Shown: piece by piece, positions 19,946 to 28,317 of the stretch | Layout of the letters: each line of letters starts with the position of its first letter | Numbering within the stretch: position 1 is the stretch's first letter | Assembly (NCBI RefSeq): GCF_003546865.1 | Contig: NZ_CP023434.1 | Coordinates: forward strand, 496,001-560,000 | From: Suicoccus acidiformans | GTDB lineage: Bacteria > Bacillota > Bacilli > Lactobacillales > Aerococcaceae | Direction of reading: 5' to 3' | DNA length: 64,000 nt | Notes under the pieces: model-generated | What the model was told of the DNA's origin: nothing | The model's database searches: none | Seen by the model: only the letters and a program-made list of their open reading frames with translations | Program-made: the position numbers and the translations under genes

Positions 19946-20401
19946 ATGATAGCTGATAATATGATTCCAGAACTAATTAATTATGAGTTAGATGCCAAGG
20001 ATTGGGAAGAAGCCATTAGGTTGGCGGCCCGGCCTTTAATTGAATCTAATTATATAAAACCATCTTATGTTGAAAGTATGATTAATAATGTAAAGAATGA
20101 CGGACCGTATATTGTAATAACTAAAAATGTAGCTATTCCTCATGCTAGTCCAGATGAAGGTGGTTTAAAATCAGGCATTAGTGTAAGTACGTTAAAAAAA
20201 CCAATCAGTTTTGGAAACGAAGCAAACGACCCGGTTAAATATATATTTGTCATAAGTGCGGTTGATAATAATGATCATCTTAAGTTGATATCTGAGATGG
20301 TCAGTTTACTTGAAGATGAGTTGTTTTATTCTTTATTAGATAACAAAAGTGAAAGTCAAATTATAATTGACTATATAAAAGAAAGGGGGGGAACAATATG
20401 A
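19946..20401 (+). CDS. PTS sugar transporter subunit IIA (ascorbate/fructose type)
   Basis: Cytoplasmic phosphocarrier of 151 residues passing phosphate from HPr to IIB. The PTS_EIIA_2 signature with active-site H66 (VAIPHASPDEGG) is clear. The ATG at 19946 is chosen because GGGGGAG lies at 19932-19938; an upstream in-frame TTG at 19925 lacks such a site. It follows the regulator by 21 bases and overlaps the IIB gene by four bases (ATGA), so the genes are translationally coupled. Confidence 0.88.
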   Translation: MIADNMIPELINYELDAKDWEEAIRLAARPLIESNYIKPSYVESMINNVKNDGPYIVITKNVAIPHASPDEGGLKSGISVSTLKKPISFGNEANDPVKYIFVISAVDNNDHLKLISEMVSLLEDELFYSLLDNKSESQIIIDYIKERGGTI

Positions 20402-20679
20402 AAAGAGCATTAATTGCATGTCGAACAGGAATGGGCTCAAGCATGATGTTGAAAATTAAAATTGATCAAGTAGTAAAAAAAAATGGTCTACCTATTAAAG
20501 CTGAGCATGGCACACTTGACGATGTGAAAAGTTTCAATGGGGACTTATTAATTACAATGTCAGATGTAGCCGAAGAATATAAAGATAAGGCTCCTTATGT
20601 TATTGGAATTAATAATCTTATGGATAAGGAAGAAATTGAGACTAAGCTTAATAAATTCTTATCTGAAGTTGATGCATAA
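20398..20679 (+). CDS. PTS sugar transporter subunit IIB (ascorbate/galactitol type)
   Basis: Small phosphocarrier of 93 residues with the P-loop CRTGMGSS starting at active-site C8 right at the N-terminus. It takes phosphate from the IIA encoded just before and hands it to the sugar during transport through IIC, encoded 26 bases on. AAAGGGGGG lies shortly before its ATG, inside the IIA gene. Length and fold match the SgaB/UlaB group. Confidence 0.87.
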   Translation: MKRALIACRTGMGSSMMLKIKIDQVVKKNGLPIKAEHGTLDDVKSFNGDLLITMSDVAEEYKDKAPYVIGINNLMDKEEIETKLNKFLSEVDA

Positions 20680-20705
20680 CTCCAAGTGAATAGAGGTGAA
20701 ATGAG

Positions 20706-21971
20706 ATGGAGTTTTTAAGAGTATTTGTGTTTGACTTTCTTGCAAGTGCAGCTATTCTAGTCGGACTAATAGCTTTCTCGGGTTTAATCCTTCAGAGAGC
20801 ACCGTGGTCAGAAGTATTGACTGGGACGATCAAGACAATTGTAGGTTTCCTCATATTTGACATTGGTTCTTCAGCAGTGGGAGTTTCTTTAGGGAATTTT
20901 CAAGAGTTATTCGCTGAAGGCTTTGGACTAGAGGGTGTTCTTCCTTTAGCAGAAGCTGTAACAGCGTTAGCTCAAGAACAGTTTGGAACAACAGTTTCAT
21001 TAGTAATGTTAGTAGGATTTGTTATGAATTTAGTGATAGCTAGATTAACACCTATGAAATACATATTCCTCACTGGTCAGCATAATTTATATCTCGCAGC
21101 CTTATTGACAATCATGCTACAAGCCTCTGGCGTAAGTGTTGGTTGGACTATTGCGATTGGTGGAATCATTCTAGGTTTCTGTGCTGCATTCTTCCCTTCT
21201 CTTGCTCAGCCAGGCATGAGAGCAATTACGGGAGATGATGAAATTGCTATGGGGCACTATGTAACTACTGGTTATGCATTATCTTATTGGATTGGTGATA
21301 AAGTTGGTAGTCCGGAAGAAAGTACAGAAGACTTGAATTTGCCTGGCTGGTTAAATATTTTTAAAGACTATGTAGTTGGTGTTGCGATTACTATGATTGT
21401 TTTCTTCTATATTGCAACCTTTGCAGCGGGTAGAGAATTTACAGAAACACTTTCTGCTGGTCAGAACTGGTTAGTGTTCCCAATTTTTCAAGGTTTACGA
21501 TTCGCAGCGGGTCTCTATGTAATTATTACTGGAGTTCGTATGTTCCTGGGTGAAGTTGTTAACGCATTTGTTGGTATCTCAGAAAAATTAATTCCAGATG
21601 CGAAGCCTGCCCTAGACTGTCCAGTAGTATTTCCATATGCGCCTACGGCAACCTTAGTTGGCTTTCTGTCAGCTTACGCAGGTGGCTTAGTTACAATGAT
21701 TGTAATGGCATTATTAGGAACTACTGTAATAATACCGGTTGCCGTACCCTATTTCTTTATAGGTGGTACAGCAGGGGTATTCGGGAATGCGTCAGGCGGA
21801 TGGAAGGGAGCGATGTTAGGTTCATTTATTGTTGGTGTCTTAATTGCTGTCGGACCAGCATTAATTTACCCGATTATGGCAAATATAGGATTAACGGGAA
21901 CTTCTTTCCCAGAGATGGACTTTGTTATTGTCGGTCTTATCGTTTATTTTGTAGCAAAATTCTTTGGTTAA
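20706..21971 (+). CDS. PTS transporter subunit IIC, UlaA/SgaT (ascorbate) superfamily
   Basis: Integral membrane carrier of 421 residues with 10-11 hydrophobic segments. Family features include the N-terminal segment ILVGLIAFSGLILQRAPWSE, the central GHYVTTGYALSYWIGDKVG and the segment ALDCPVVFPYAPTATLVGF. The UlaA superfamily includes ascorbate and probably other sugar-acid, pentose or pentitol carriers. No ascorbate catabolic genes (UlaD, UlaE, UlaF, UlaG) are seen next to it; the only downstream enzyme is transketolase, so the true substrate is open. Confidence 0.87.
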   Translation: MEFLRVFVFDFLASAAILVGLIAFSGLILQRAPWSEVLTGTIKTIVGFLIFDIGSSAVGVSLGNFQELFAEGFGLEGVLPLAEAVTALAQEQFGTTVSLVMLVGFVMNLVIARLTPMKYIFLTGQHNLYLAALLTIMLQASGVSVGWTIAIGGIILGFCAAFFPSLAQPGMRAITGDDEIAMGHYVTTGYALSYWIGDKVGSPEESTEDLNLPGWLNIFKDYVVGVAITMIVFFYIATFAAGREFTETLSAGQNWLVFPIFQGLRFAAGLYVIITGVRMFLGEVVNAFVGISEKLIPDAKPALDCPVVFPYAPTATLVGFLSAYAGGLVTMIVMALLGTTVIIPVAVPYFFIGGTAGVFGNASGGWKGAMLGSFIVGVLIAVGPALIYPIMANIGLTGTSFPEMDFVIVGLIVYFVAKFFG

Positions 21972-21987
21972 ATTCAGGAGGTCTATA

Positions 21988-23967
21988 ATGAATATTAAGC
22001 AAGAATCAATATTAACCATCAGAAACCTAATTTTAGATAGTGTGGAATATGCTAAACATGGTCATATGGGGATGCCCCTTGGGTCGGCCTCAATGGGTTA
22101 TGAACTATTTCGGAATCACATGAACCATAATCCAAAGAATCCCAATTGGTTTAATCGAGATCGTTTTATTTTAACTTCAGGACATGGTTCTATTCTGCAG
22201 TATGTCTTACTTCATTTAAGTGGCTATGATGTGACTTTGGATGATTTAAAGACTTTTAGAAAAAATAATAGTAATACCCCTGGACATCCAGAAGTTGGTG
22301 AAACAGCAGGGGTTGAAGCAACAACAGGTCCTTTAGGACAAGGTTTTTCTTTGACTGTAGGAATGGCTATTGCTGAAGCTCATTTATCTGCAAGATTTAA
22401 TCGTGAAGGTTATGATGTCATTGATCACTATACTTATACAATTTGTGGTGACGGGGACTTGCAGGAAGGTGTGGCTCTGGAGGCAGCGCAAATAGCAGGT
22501 AATTTAGGTTTAGGAAAACTGATAGTGTTATATGATTCTAATGATGTAACTTCAGATGGTCCTATCGGTGTTTCGTCAACTATTGATACGCAACAATTAT
22601 TTCAAGCAATGAATTGGCAGACTCTATATGTAGAAGATGGTAATAATCCTGATGAAGTTGGTAAAGCCATCGAGGTCGCAAAATCTGAGCCCAATAAACC
22701 GACCTTAATTGAAGTGAAAAATATCATTGGATTTGGTTCCACATTCCAAGGTACGTCTAATATTCATAGTGACCCTGTAGGCTTAGAAGAAGCAAAAATA
22801 ATTAAGAAAAATTTAGGTTGGGATAAAGAAGACTTCTATGTGTCTAATGAAGTAAGTGACCATTTTGAAGAGATTTCAGACAAGGGAGCAAAGGCCGAAA
22901 CCCAATGGGATAAACTGATGGAATCATATAAAGTGGCTCACCCTGAACTCTTCAATGAACTTGAAAAGATGATGAATGGAAAGATAAATGTTTCTGAGGA
23001 AGTTACAGCTGACTTTCAAGAAGAGAAGTTGGCAACAAGGTCAGCTTCTGGTGAGGTTTTAAATAGGATTTACAAAGAATTACCAATTCTTGTTGGGGGA
23101 TCAGCTGATTTAGCAAGTTCTAATAAGACCGAAATTAAAAACTATCCTTATATGGAATTAGGCCAATTTGAAGGACCAAATATTCACTTTGGAGTTAGGG
23201 AATTTGCGATGGCATCTATTGTCACAGGAATCACTTTACATGGTGGCTTAAAGGGGTATAGCGGTACTTTTATGGTTTTCTCAGACTATATGAGATCTGC
23301 TCTCAGACTAGCTGCACTTATGGGGACACCAGTAATCTTTATATTTACTCATGATAGTCTAATGTTAGGGCAAGATGGACCAACTCATCAACCGATTGAA
23401 CATTTGGCATCATTAAGAGCCATGCCAAATATAGTTGTATATAGAGGAGCAGATGCTAATGAGGTTTCTGTAGGATGGAAGCTTGCTATGGAGTCTAAGG
23501 ATAGACCATTTATTTTATCGCTCGGACGTCACGAAGTTCCAGTATTAAATAATATAAGCAAAGAAGATGCAGCGAAAGGTGCTTACGTCTTATCTAAAGA
23601 TAGTGAAACTCCTGAATTAATTTTAATTGCTACTGGATCAGAAGTAGAAACTGCGTTTAAAGTAAAGGATTCCCTTAAACAAACAGGTAAATTTGACAGC
23701 ATTAATTTAGTTTCGATGCCAAGTTGGGAACTCTTTGAAGAACAGGAACAATCCTATAAAGATGCGGTCTTGAATCCGAATGTTAAGAATAGAGTTTCTA
23801 TTGAGTTAGGGTCAACCCAAGGTTGGAAAAAATACGTAGGAGAAGGTGGATTATCAATAGGCATCAATCATTTTGGTAAATCAGCTCCTGCTGTAGACTT
23901 ATTGGAGGATTACCGTTTGACTCCAGAACATATTGTAGATACAATTTCAGACTATTATTCAAATTAA
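21988..23967 (+). CDS. tkt: Transketolase
   Basis: Full-length thiamine-diphosphate transketolase of 659 residues that moves two-carbon units between sugar phosphates. Seen: GHGSILQYVLLH, TGPLGQGFSLTVGMA, the TPP motif GDGDLQEG...ND, the catalytic-Glu region FGVREFAM, and HDSLMLGQDGPTHQP with substrate-binding His residues. The ATG at 21988 follows CAGGAGGT and lies 16 bases after the IIC stop, so it is the last gene of the PTS operon, before a terminator. Its presence suggests the imported sugar enters metabolism as a pentulose phosphate or similar. Confidence 0.93.
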   Translation: MNIKQESILTIRNLILDSVEYAKHGHMGMPLGSASMGYELFRNHMNHNPKNPNWFNRDRFILTSGHGSILQYVLLHLSGYDVTLDDLKTFRKNNSNTPGHPEVGETAGVEATTGPLGQGFSLTVGMAIAEAHLSARFNREGYDVIDHYTYTICGDGDLQEGVALEAAQIAGNLGLGKLIVLYDSNDVTSDGPIGVSSTIDTQQLFQAMNWQTLYVEDGNNPDEVGKAIEVAKSEPNKPTLIEVKNIIGFGSTFQGTSNIHSDPVGLEEAKIIKKNLGWDKEDFYVSNEVSDHFEEISDKGAKAETQWDKLMESYKVAHPELFNELEKMMNGKINVSEEVTADFQEEKLATRSASGEVLNRIYKELPILVGGSADLASSNKTEIKNYPYMELGQFEGPNIHFGVREFAMASIVTGITLHGGLKGYSGTFMVFSDYMRSALRLAALMGTPVIFIFTHDSLMLGQDGPTHQPIEHLASLRAMPNIVVYRGADANEVSVGWKLAMESKDRPFILSLGRHEVPVLNNISKEDAAKGAYVLSKDSETPELILIATGSEVETAFKVKDSLKQTGKFDSINLVSMPSWELFEEQEQSYKDAVLNPNVKNRVSIELGSTQGWKKYVGEGGLSIGINHFGKSAPAVDLLEDYRLTPEHIVDTISDYYSN

Positions 23968-24003
23968 CTGAGTTACTATAATAGATTGTAATAAAAGATG
24001 AAT

Positions 24004-24042
24004 ACGCTTGGAGCATTATCTAGTTAATGCTCTAAGCGTTTT
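24004..24042 (+). terminator. Terminator of the PTS-transketolase operon
   Basis: ACGCTTGGAGCATTA pairs with TTAATGCTCTAAGCGT with one mismatch and runs into TTTT, 37 bases after the transketolase stop. Confidence 0.85.
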
Positions 24043-24100
24043 GTGAATTAACAGAGTTAATAACATTCCTTAGATAGTGTGTTCTCGGTAGCTATTATCT

Positions 24101-24143
24101 GATAAAGTCCATATAATTGTGTAAAAGAAAAAAGGCCATGTAA
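24101..24143 (+). mobile_element. Solo IS256 left-end remnant
   Basis: GATAAAGTCCATATAATTGT and the following 20 or so bases nearly match the IS256 left end at 5150-5188. It stops at GGCCATGTAA where an IS3 element begins; just beyond that element the bases TAACAG resume, as in the IS256 end, so the IS3 appears to have landed inside it. Confidence 0.65.
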
Positions 24144-24197
24144 TGTACTGCCCCCCCAAATGTTAGACAACAAATCTAACATTTAGGGGGTATTGTT

Positions 24198-24725
24198 ATG
24201 TCTAAATATACATTGGATATCAAATTACAGGTTGTCGCTGATTATGAAGCTGGTGTTGGTGGTTATAAAACACTTTCTAAGAAGTACGCGGTTGGTTCAA
24301 GTATTATCAAGCGCTGGATCCATAATTATCAAGACTTTGGACCCGAAGGGCTCTATCTTAAATCGACAAAAACCTATTATCCTGTTGAAACCAAGCTAAA
24401 TGCGATAGAATTGTACTTAACAACAGAGTTAAGCTATCGTGAAGTTGGGGTTAAGTTCGGGATTAACAATCCGAGCCTTATTGCCAACTGGCTTCGGACG
24501 TTTAAGAAAAAGGGCATCGATGGCTTATCAAAATCGATAGGGAGGCCACCGACGGTGTCAAAACAAGAAAAGAATACGCCTAAAGCGCAGAATACAAAGA
24601 CTGAGACTGATATCAATGCCCTTCAAGAACGCATTAAAACGCTTGAAGCTACCGTTGAACAATTAGATATCGAGAACAAATTTTTAAAAGAATTGAGGAG
24701 GTTGCGGGAAACAAAAAAGAGGTGA
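24198..24725 (+). CDS. IS3-family transposase OrfA
   Basis: A 175-residue DNA-binding subunit with two helix-turn-helix repeats (YKTLSKKYAVGSSIIKRW and YREVGVKFGINNPSLIANW), then a C-terminal coiled coil (LQERIKTLEATVEQLDIEN). It starts at an ATG within the left terminal region and overlaps the orfB frame by four bases (GTGA), with orfB in the -1 frame, as is normal for the family. Confidence 0.85.
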   Translation: MSKYTLDIKLQVVADYEAGVGGYKTLSKKYAVGSSIIKRWIHNYQDFGPEGLYLKSTKTYYPVETKLNAIELYLTTELSYREVGVKFGINNPSLIANWLRTFKKKGIDGLSKSIGRPPTVSKQEKNTPKAQNTKTETDINALQERIKTLEATVEQLDIENKFLKELRRLRETKKR

Positions 24726-25625
24726 CACAAGAAGGCTTAGTGCGCGTCATTCGCAGCCTCCATAAACAAAATGATTACACACTCACCAGCATTTTAAAGG
24801 CGGTTGGGTTTCCGAAAGCCACTTATTATTACCAACTAAAGTGTCTGGAAAGGCCCGATAAAAATCAAGCTATCAAAGACGACATTTTAGCGATCCGCGA
24901 AGAACATAAAGACTATGGTTATCGCCGGGTTCACGCTGAATTAAGACGCCGCGGCTACCAAGTTAACAAAAAGAAAGTGCATCGGTTAATGAAGGAGATG
25001 AAGCTGCAAGTTACCTCTTTTACTCGGAAATCACGTAAGTATAATTCCTATAAAGGCGAAGTTGGCACCATTGCGCCAAACCGCTTAAACCGACGGTTTA
25101 AGAGCAGCATTCCACGCCAAAAAATTCTCACCGACACAACCGAATTCAAATATTATGAAACCGACAGCTCTGGTAATCTTCAAATTAAGAAGTTGTATCT
25201 TGATCCATTTTTAGACCTCTTTAATCTTCAAATTGTCAGTTACAAGATCTCACACCAACCCAATAAGGAGAGTATAGATGGAAGCCCTAAAAGACGCCGT
25301 TCGTGCCACCGATGATTGTGAATTCAGACGCACGTTCCACTCGGATCAAGGTTGGGCCTATCAAATGGAAGACTATCAAGACCACTTAAAAAATCACGCC
25401 ATCTTTCAAAGTATGGCACGAAAAGGAAATTGCCTAGATAACTCGCCGATGGAAAATTTCTTCGGGCTGATGAAACAAGAAATCTACTATGGCAAATCTT
25501 ACCGCAGTTACGAAGGGTTGAAGGAAGTCATTCAAAACTATGTCCGTTATTACAATGAAAACCGGATAAAAGAAAAATTAGGATGGTTAAGCCCTGTTGA
25601 GTATTTGGAGAAATATGCTTCCTAG
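24722..25625 (+). pseudogene. IS3-family transposase OrfB with a one-base insertion
   Basis: The integrase reads well from 24722 (HTH_21 region DYGYRRVHAELRRRGYQVNK, first Asp in TDTTEFKYY) until about 25277, where one extra base after AGTAT shifts the frame. The remainder is read from about 25278 (FHSDQGWAYQMEDYQ, then NSPMENFFGLMKQEIYY). All catalytic residues survive, so this single indel is the only visible defect; a sequencing error is possible. Confidence 0.82.
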
Positions 25626-25826
25626 CACGCCCAAGCGTCTCATAGCTGTAAAAGTTTATCAAGAGCCGCTAACGCTCCTTCTCTTGACAAACTTCCACAG
25701 CTGATGAGTGAGGGTGATCAAGGGCGGAAGCCAGATTTTAAGCCTATAAAAAAAGAGCAGACTATAAAAGTCAACTCTCTCTAAAATATTGTCTAACTTT
25801 TTGGGGTCACTACAATAACAGTATAG

Positions 25827-25846
25827 GGCACTATGTGCCTTTTTTT
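25827..25846 (+). terminator. Small terminator hairpin after the IS3 element
   Basis: GGCAC-TAT-GTGCC followed by seven T residues. It insulates the glycosidase operon from readthrough. Confidence 0.65.
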
Positions 25847-25944
25847 CTTCAAATTCTTTATGCATTTCAGTTTACAACTAACCTTTGGCAAAAAACTTGT
25901 TTTTACTACTGGTGACTATTTCCTGACTCGCTTGAAAGTTTCCA

Positions 25945-25980
25945 AAACGCGAACCTAAGCGTTTACATATTATGGTAAAC
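25945..25980. promoter_or_regulatory. Two overlapping inverted repeats before the glycosidase operon
   Basis: AAACGC-N8-GCGTTT (25945-25964) overlaps GTTTAC-N8-GTAAAC (25961-25980). Both have six-base arms and eight-base spacers and lie 23-58 bases before the GH95 start. They are good candidates for the operator of the RpiR-type regulator encoded at the operon's end. The first arm pair also resembles half a cre site. Function is inferred. Confidence 0.5.
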
Positions 25981-26002
25981 TAACACTAGAGAGAAAGGAG
26001 AG

Positions 26003-28303
26003 ATGACTATCATGTGTCGGTTATGGTACCAAAAACCAGCCGAAGAGTGGAATGAAGCCTTACCAATAGGCAACGGCCAGTTGGGGGGGATGGTATTCGG
26101 CCGAGTGGCAAGCGAGCGTATTCAATTAAATGAGGATAGCCTTTGGTCAGGTGGGCCCATGGACCGGGTTAACAAGGATAGCTATCAATATCTGTCACAA
26201 ATCCGCGACTGCCTTAAAAATGGAGAAATTCAAGAAGCGGAGAACATTACTAAGCAAACTCAGTTTGCAACCTCGCCGCATATGCGTCACTATCAGACTC
26301 TTGGGGATTTATGGATTGATTTTAACCACTTGGAAGGCGAGAAACGGGTCATCAGAAGAGAATCAGGGACATTATCGATTGTGCAGGACTCTCTATACCA
26401 TCAAAATTATAGTCGGGCTTTAGATCTGGAGGAGGGCCTCTTGACGGTCGATTTTAAATGCAGAGATACCCAATACACTCGAACTTATTTTGCTTCGCAT
26501 CCAGATAAAGTTATCGTTTGTCATTTAACTTCTAAAGGACCGGACAAACTTGATTTCACACTTCGTTTAACACGAAAAGATAACCGTTCTGGCTTTGGCG
26601 CGTCCTATTGCGATGGGGTGACGATTGACGATCAAAATGTGATGCGACTTTCTGGCCATCAGGGCGGCGACGATGGCATTTATTTTGAAAATCAGCTCGC
26701 TGTTGTCCAAGAAGGGGGAGAACAAATCCGTGCTGGTGGTAAGTTGATCGTTGAGGGCGCATCAGCTGCAACAATCTATTTGACAGCCCGAACGACCTAC
26801 CGGACGAAAGACCCTTCCAGCTGGTGTCAAAAAGTCCTGAGGAATGCCGTGGCTAAAGGATACGAGGCTATCTTAGCTGATTATGTGGCTGACTATAAAG
26901 AACTATTTAACCGCAGCCGTCTATACCTAACAAACGTTGAGGATAAACGGCCAACAGATGCCCAATTGCAATCTTTTGAAGAGGAACAACCTAATCTTAG
27001 TCTGGTTAATCTCTACTATGATTATGGCAGGTACTTATTGATATCATCTAGTCGTGAAGACAGTTTGCCAGCTAATCTACAGGGGATTTGGAACCCTGAC
27101 TTTGAGCCACAATGGGGATCAAAATATACCATAAACATTAATACCGAGATGAACTACTGGTTTGCTGAAAAGCTCGGCTATGGCGATTTGCATATGGCGC
27201 TGCTTAAGCATTTAAAGAAGGTACATCAGCAGGGCAAGAAGGTAGCTAAAAAGATGTATCATTGTAGAGGTTTTGTGTGCCATCACAATACAGATCTTTG
27301 GGGGGATGCTGCTCCTCAGGATGAAAATATTTCTTCAACTATTTGGCCAATGGGCGGTGCTTGGCTTTCGCTGCATATTGTAAATTACTACGAGTACAGC
27401 CAGGACAGAGCGTTTTTAGACGAGTACTTCCCCATTGTACAGGATGCCGTTTTGTTCCTTGTGGACTATATGGTTGTTAATGACAATGGTGAGTATGTAA
27501 CCGGTCCTTCCGTTTCTCCAGAAAACATCTATATCACAGACCATGATGATTTTGGCAGTTTGACGATGGGCCCAACGATGGATATTGAGATTGTTCGCTC
27601 GCTGTTTTCTGCCTATTTAAAGTTAGCAGATATTGTTGATGACCACCGTTTGGATAAAGAGGTCAAACAGATATTGGCTCACCTGCCTTCTCTAAAGATA
27701 TCAAAAAATGGAACGATTCAAGAATGGCAGGAAGATTATGATGAGCTGGAACCAGGACACCGCCACATCTCGCAACTATTCGGTTTATTTCCTGGAGATA
27801 GCATCCAGCCTCTAAAATCTCCAGAGTTGGCTCAGGCAGCCGAACGGACCTTAGAGCGGCGCCTAAGTCACGGCGGTGGGCACACGGGCTGGAGTTTAGC
27901 TTGGATTATTCACTTTTACACGCGGCTTTTTGATGGCGAGAATGCTTGGGCGGGTATTTGCCGGTTATTAAGCAAAGCTACTCTTCCAAATTTGATGGAT
28001 AATCATCCTCCTTTCCAAATAGACGGCAATTTTGGAGCAGTTAGCGGCATCATTGATATGCTGGTTCAGGATCGGGGCGATCAATTGTTTGTTTTGCCTG
28101 CACTTCCAAAGGCTTTATCCAGTGGGCGGCTCGAAGGTTATCGGCTGAAAGGTCAGGGTGAATTGTCTATGAGTTGGGAGGATGGAAAAATAAAACGTTT
28201 GGAGATCCGCTATGCTGTACCAAAGACCATCAAGCTGTATTACAAGGGTTCAGAGAGACACTTAAGCTTTGAAAGAGGACAAACTATTAACGTGTATAAG
28301 TAG
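26003..28303 (+). CDS. Glycoside hydrolase family 95-type protein (alpha-L-fucosidase/alpha-L-galactosidase)
   Basis: A 766-residue enzyme without a signal peptide, so cytoplasmic. The N-terminal domain has the family hallmark LWYQKPAEEWNEALPIGNGQ followed by LNEDSLWSGGP. The catalytic (alpha/alpha)6 part has INTEMNYWFA and HHNTDLWGDAAPQ, and the C-terminal part QIDGNFGAVSGIIDML. GH95 enzymes remove alpha-1,2-L-fucose or alpha-L-galactose by inversion. Start: ATG 26003 or ATG 26012; AAAGGAG at 25994-26000 is very close to the first. It is the first gene of an operon with a PTS EIIBC and an RpiR regulator, an unusual partnership because PTS substrates arrive phosphorylated. Confidence 0.85.
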   Translation: MTIMCRLWYQKPAEEWNEALPIGNGQLGGMVFGRVASERIQLNEDSLWSGGPMDRVNKDSYQYLSQIRDCLKNGEIQEAENITKQTQFATSPHMRHYQTLGDLWIDFNHLEGEKRVIRRESGTLSIVQDSLYHQNYSRALDLEEGLLTVDFKCRDTQYTRTYFASHPDKVIVCHLTSKGPDKLDFTLRLTRKDNRSGFGASYCDGVTIDDQNVMRLSGHQGGDDGIYFENQLAVVQEGGEQIRAGGKLIVEGASAATIYLTARTTYRTKDPSSWCQKVLRNAVAKGYEAILADYVADYKELFNRSRLYLTNVEDKRPTDAQLQSFEEEQPNLSLVNLYYDYGRYLLISSSREDSLPANLQGIWNPDFEPQWGSKYTININTEMNYWFAEKLGYGDLHMALLKHLKKVHQQGKKVAKKMYHCRGFVCHHNTDLWGDAAPQDENISSTIWPMGGAWLSLHIVNYYEYSQDRAFLDEYFPIVQDAVLFLVDYMVVNDNGEYVTGPSVSPENIYITDHDDFGSLTMGPTMDIEIVRSLFSAYLKLADIVDDHRLDKEVKQILAHLPSLKISKNGTIQEWQEDYDELEPGHRHISQLFGLFPGDSIQPLKSPELAQAAERTLERRLSHGGGHTGWSLAWIIHFYTRLFDGENAWAGICRLLSKATLPNLMDNHPPFQIDGNFGAVSGIIDMLVQDRGDQLFVLPALPKALSSGRLEGYRLKGQGELSMSWEDGKIKRLEIRYAVPKTIKLYYKGSERHLSFERGQTINVYK

Positions 28304-28317
28304 AAAGGATGTTAAAA

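Larger units (their letters stand above)
24144..25814 (+). mobile_element. IS3-family insertion sequence, second type
   Basis: Inverted ends TGTACTGCCCCCCCAAATG...AGACA and (inverted) TGTAGTGACCCCAAAAAGTT...AGACA flank orfA and orfB. A 3-base TAA next to both ends may be the target duplication. OrfB is frameshifted. An imperfect long hairpin lies at 25644-25702 before the right end. Confidence 0.8.

Noticed and set aside
25960..25974. cre site before the GH95 gene
   Set aside because: ATGTAAACGCTTAGG on the minus strand misses the last two consensus bases; the inverted repeats are a better explanation.
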